5,961 nucleotides of DNA from Moraxellaceae bacterium UBA2477 (GTDB lineage: Bacteria; Pseudomonadota; Gammaproteobacteria; Pseudomonadales; Moraxellaceae). The position numbers and the translations under genes are program-made. The notes under the pieces were generated by a model. That model did not search any database. It was not told where the DNA came from and was given only the letters and a program-made list of their open reading frames with translations. Below, in pieces: positions 5,931-5,961 of the stretch (the first letter of the stretch is position 1; every line of letters begins with the position of its first letter). The DNA is taken from assembly GCA_002342025.1 (NCBI GenBank), contig DDPD01000044.1:1-5961 (forward strand), written 5' to 3'.

Positions 5931-5961
5931 GAGGAGTCACCCAGGTTTTAACGACTTGTGC
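5920..5961 (-). CDS. fliF: FliF, flagellar MS-ring protein, last 13 residues (cut by window edge)
   Basis: In the frame that enters from the right edge, the minus strand reads AQVVKTWVTPHDA followed by a TGA at 5920-5922. The V-V-(K/R)-x-W-(V/I) pattern matches the extreme C-terminus of FliF, which ends RQWINNDHE-like in E. coli and binds the FliG N-terminal domain. It sits directly before fliG and overlaps its first 11 bases, the expected operon order. The fragment is very short, so the call rests on this motif and on context. Confidence 0.8.
   Translation of the reverse strand, partial: AQVVKTWVTPHDA

Noticed and set aside
5931..5961. Flagellar sigma-28 or sigma-54 promoter before fliG
   Set aside because: The sequence upstream of fliG is the coding end of fliF, and I saw neither a TAAA/GCCGATAA-type nor a TGGCAC/TTGC-type element there. 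The promoter should lie further upstream, outside the window.

Overview
The window carries the middle of a flagellar basal-body/export operon, all on the minus strand, so transcription runs from high to low coordinates. In transcription order it holds the last 13 codons of fliF (MS ring), then complete fliG (rotor/switch), fliH (ATPase regulator), fliI (export ATPase), fliJ (export stalk) and fliK (hook-length ruler). These genes are packed with overlapping ends: 11 nt at fliF/fliG, up to 17 nt at fliG/fliH, and 4-nt ATGA overlaps at fliH/fliI, fliI/fliJ and fliJ/fliK. This is the classic fliFGHIJK block. FliF anchors FliG in the rotor, and FliH, FliI and FliJ form the ATPase that feeds substrates to the export gate. 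FliK is exported through that gate and switches it from hook to filament substrates.

After fliK there is a 58-bp spacer and the content changes to non-flagellar genes on the same strand: a flavodoxin-fold NAD(P)H:quinone oxidoreductase of the NQO1/NQO2 type (292-1008), then after a single base the start of an integral-membrane protein resembling the sterol desaturase/fatty acid hydroxylase superfamily, cut by the window edge. The usual next flagellar genes (fliL, fliM, fliN...) do not follow fliK directly, so this looks like the end of a flagellar sub-operon.

The gene order, the roughly mid-50s percent GC by eye, and the FliG, FliH and FliJ sequences suggest a polarly or peritrichously flagellated gammaproteobacterium, but genus cannot be fixed from the sequence alone. 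I see no mobile element, CRISPR array, tRNA or rRNA. No strong terminator is visible.

The most notable local features are a 15-bp tandem repeat spanning the fliG/fliH junction, which multiplies in-frame ATG codons and leaves the FliH start uncertain; the apparent loss of the active-site Tyr in the quinone reductase; and an altered Gly-Gly linker in FliG. I found no convincing undescribed system: most of this window is an ordinary flagellar operon.
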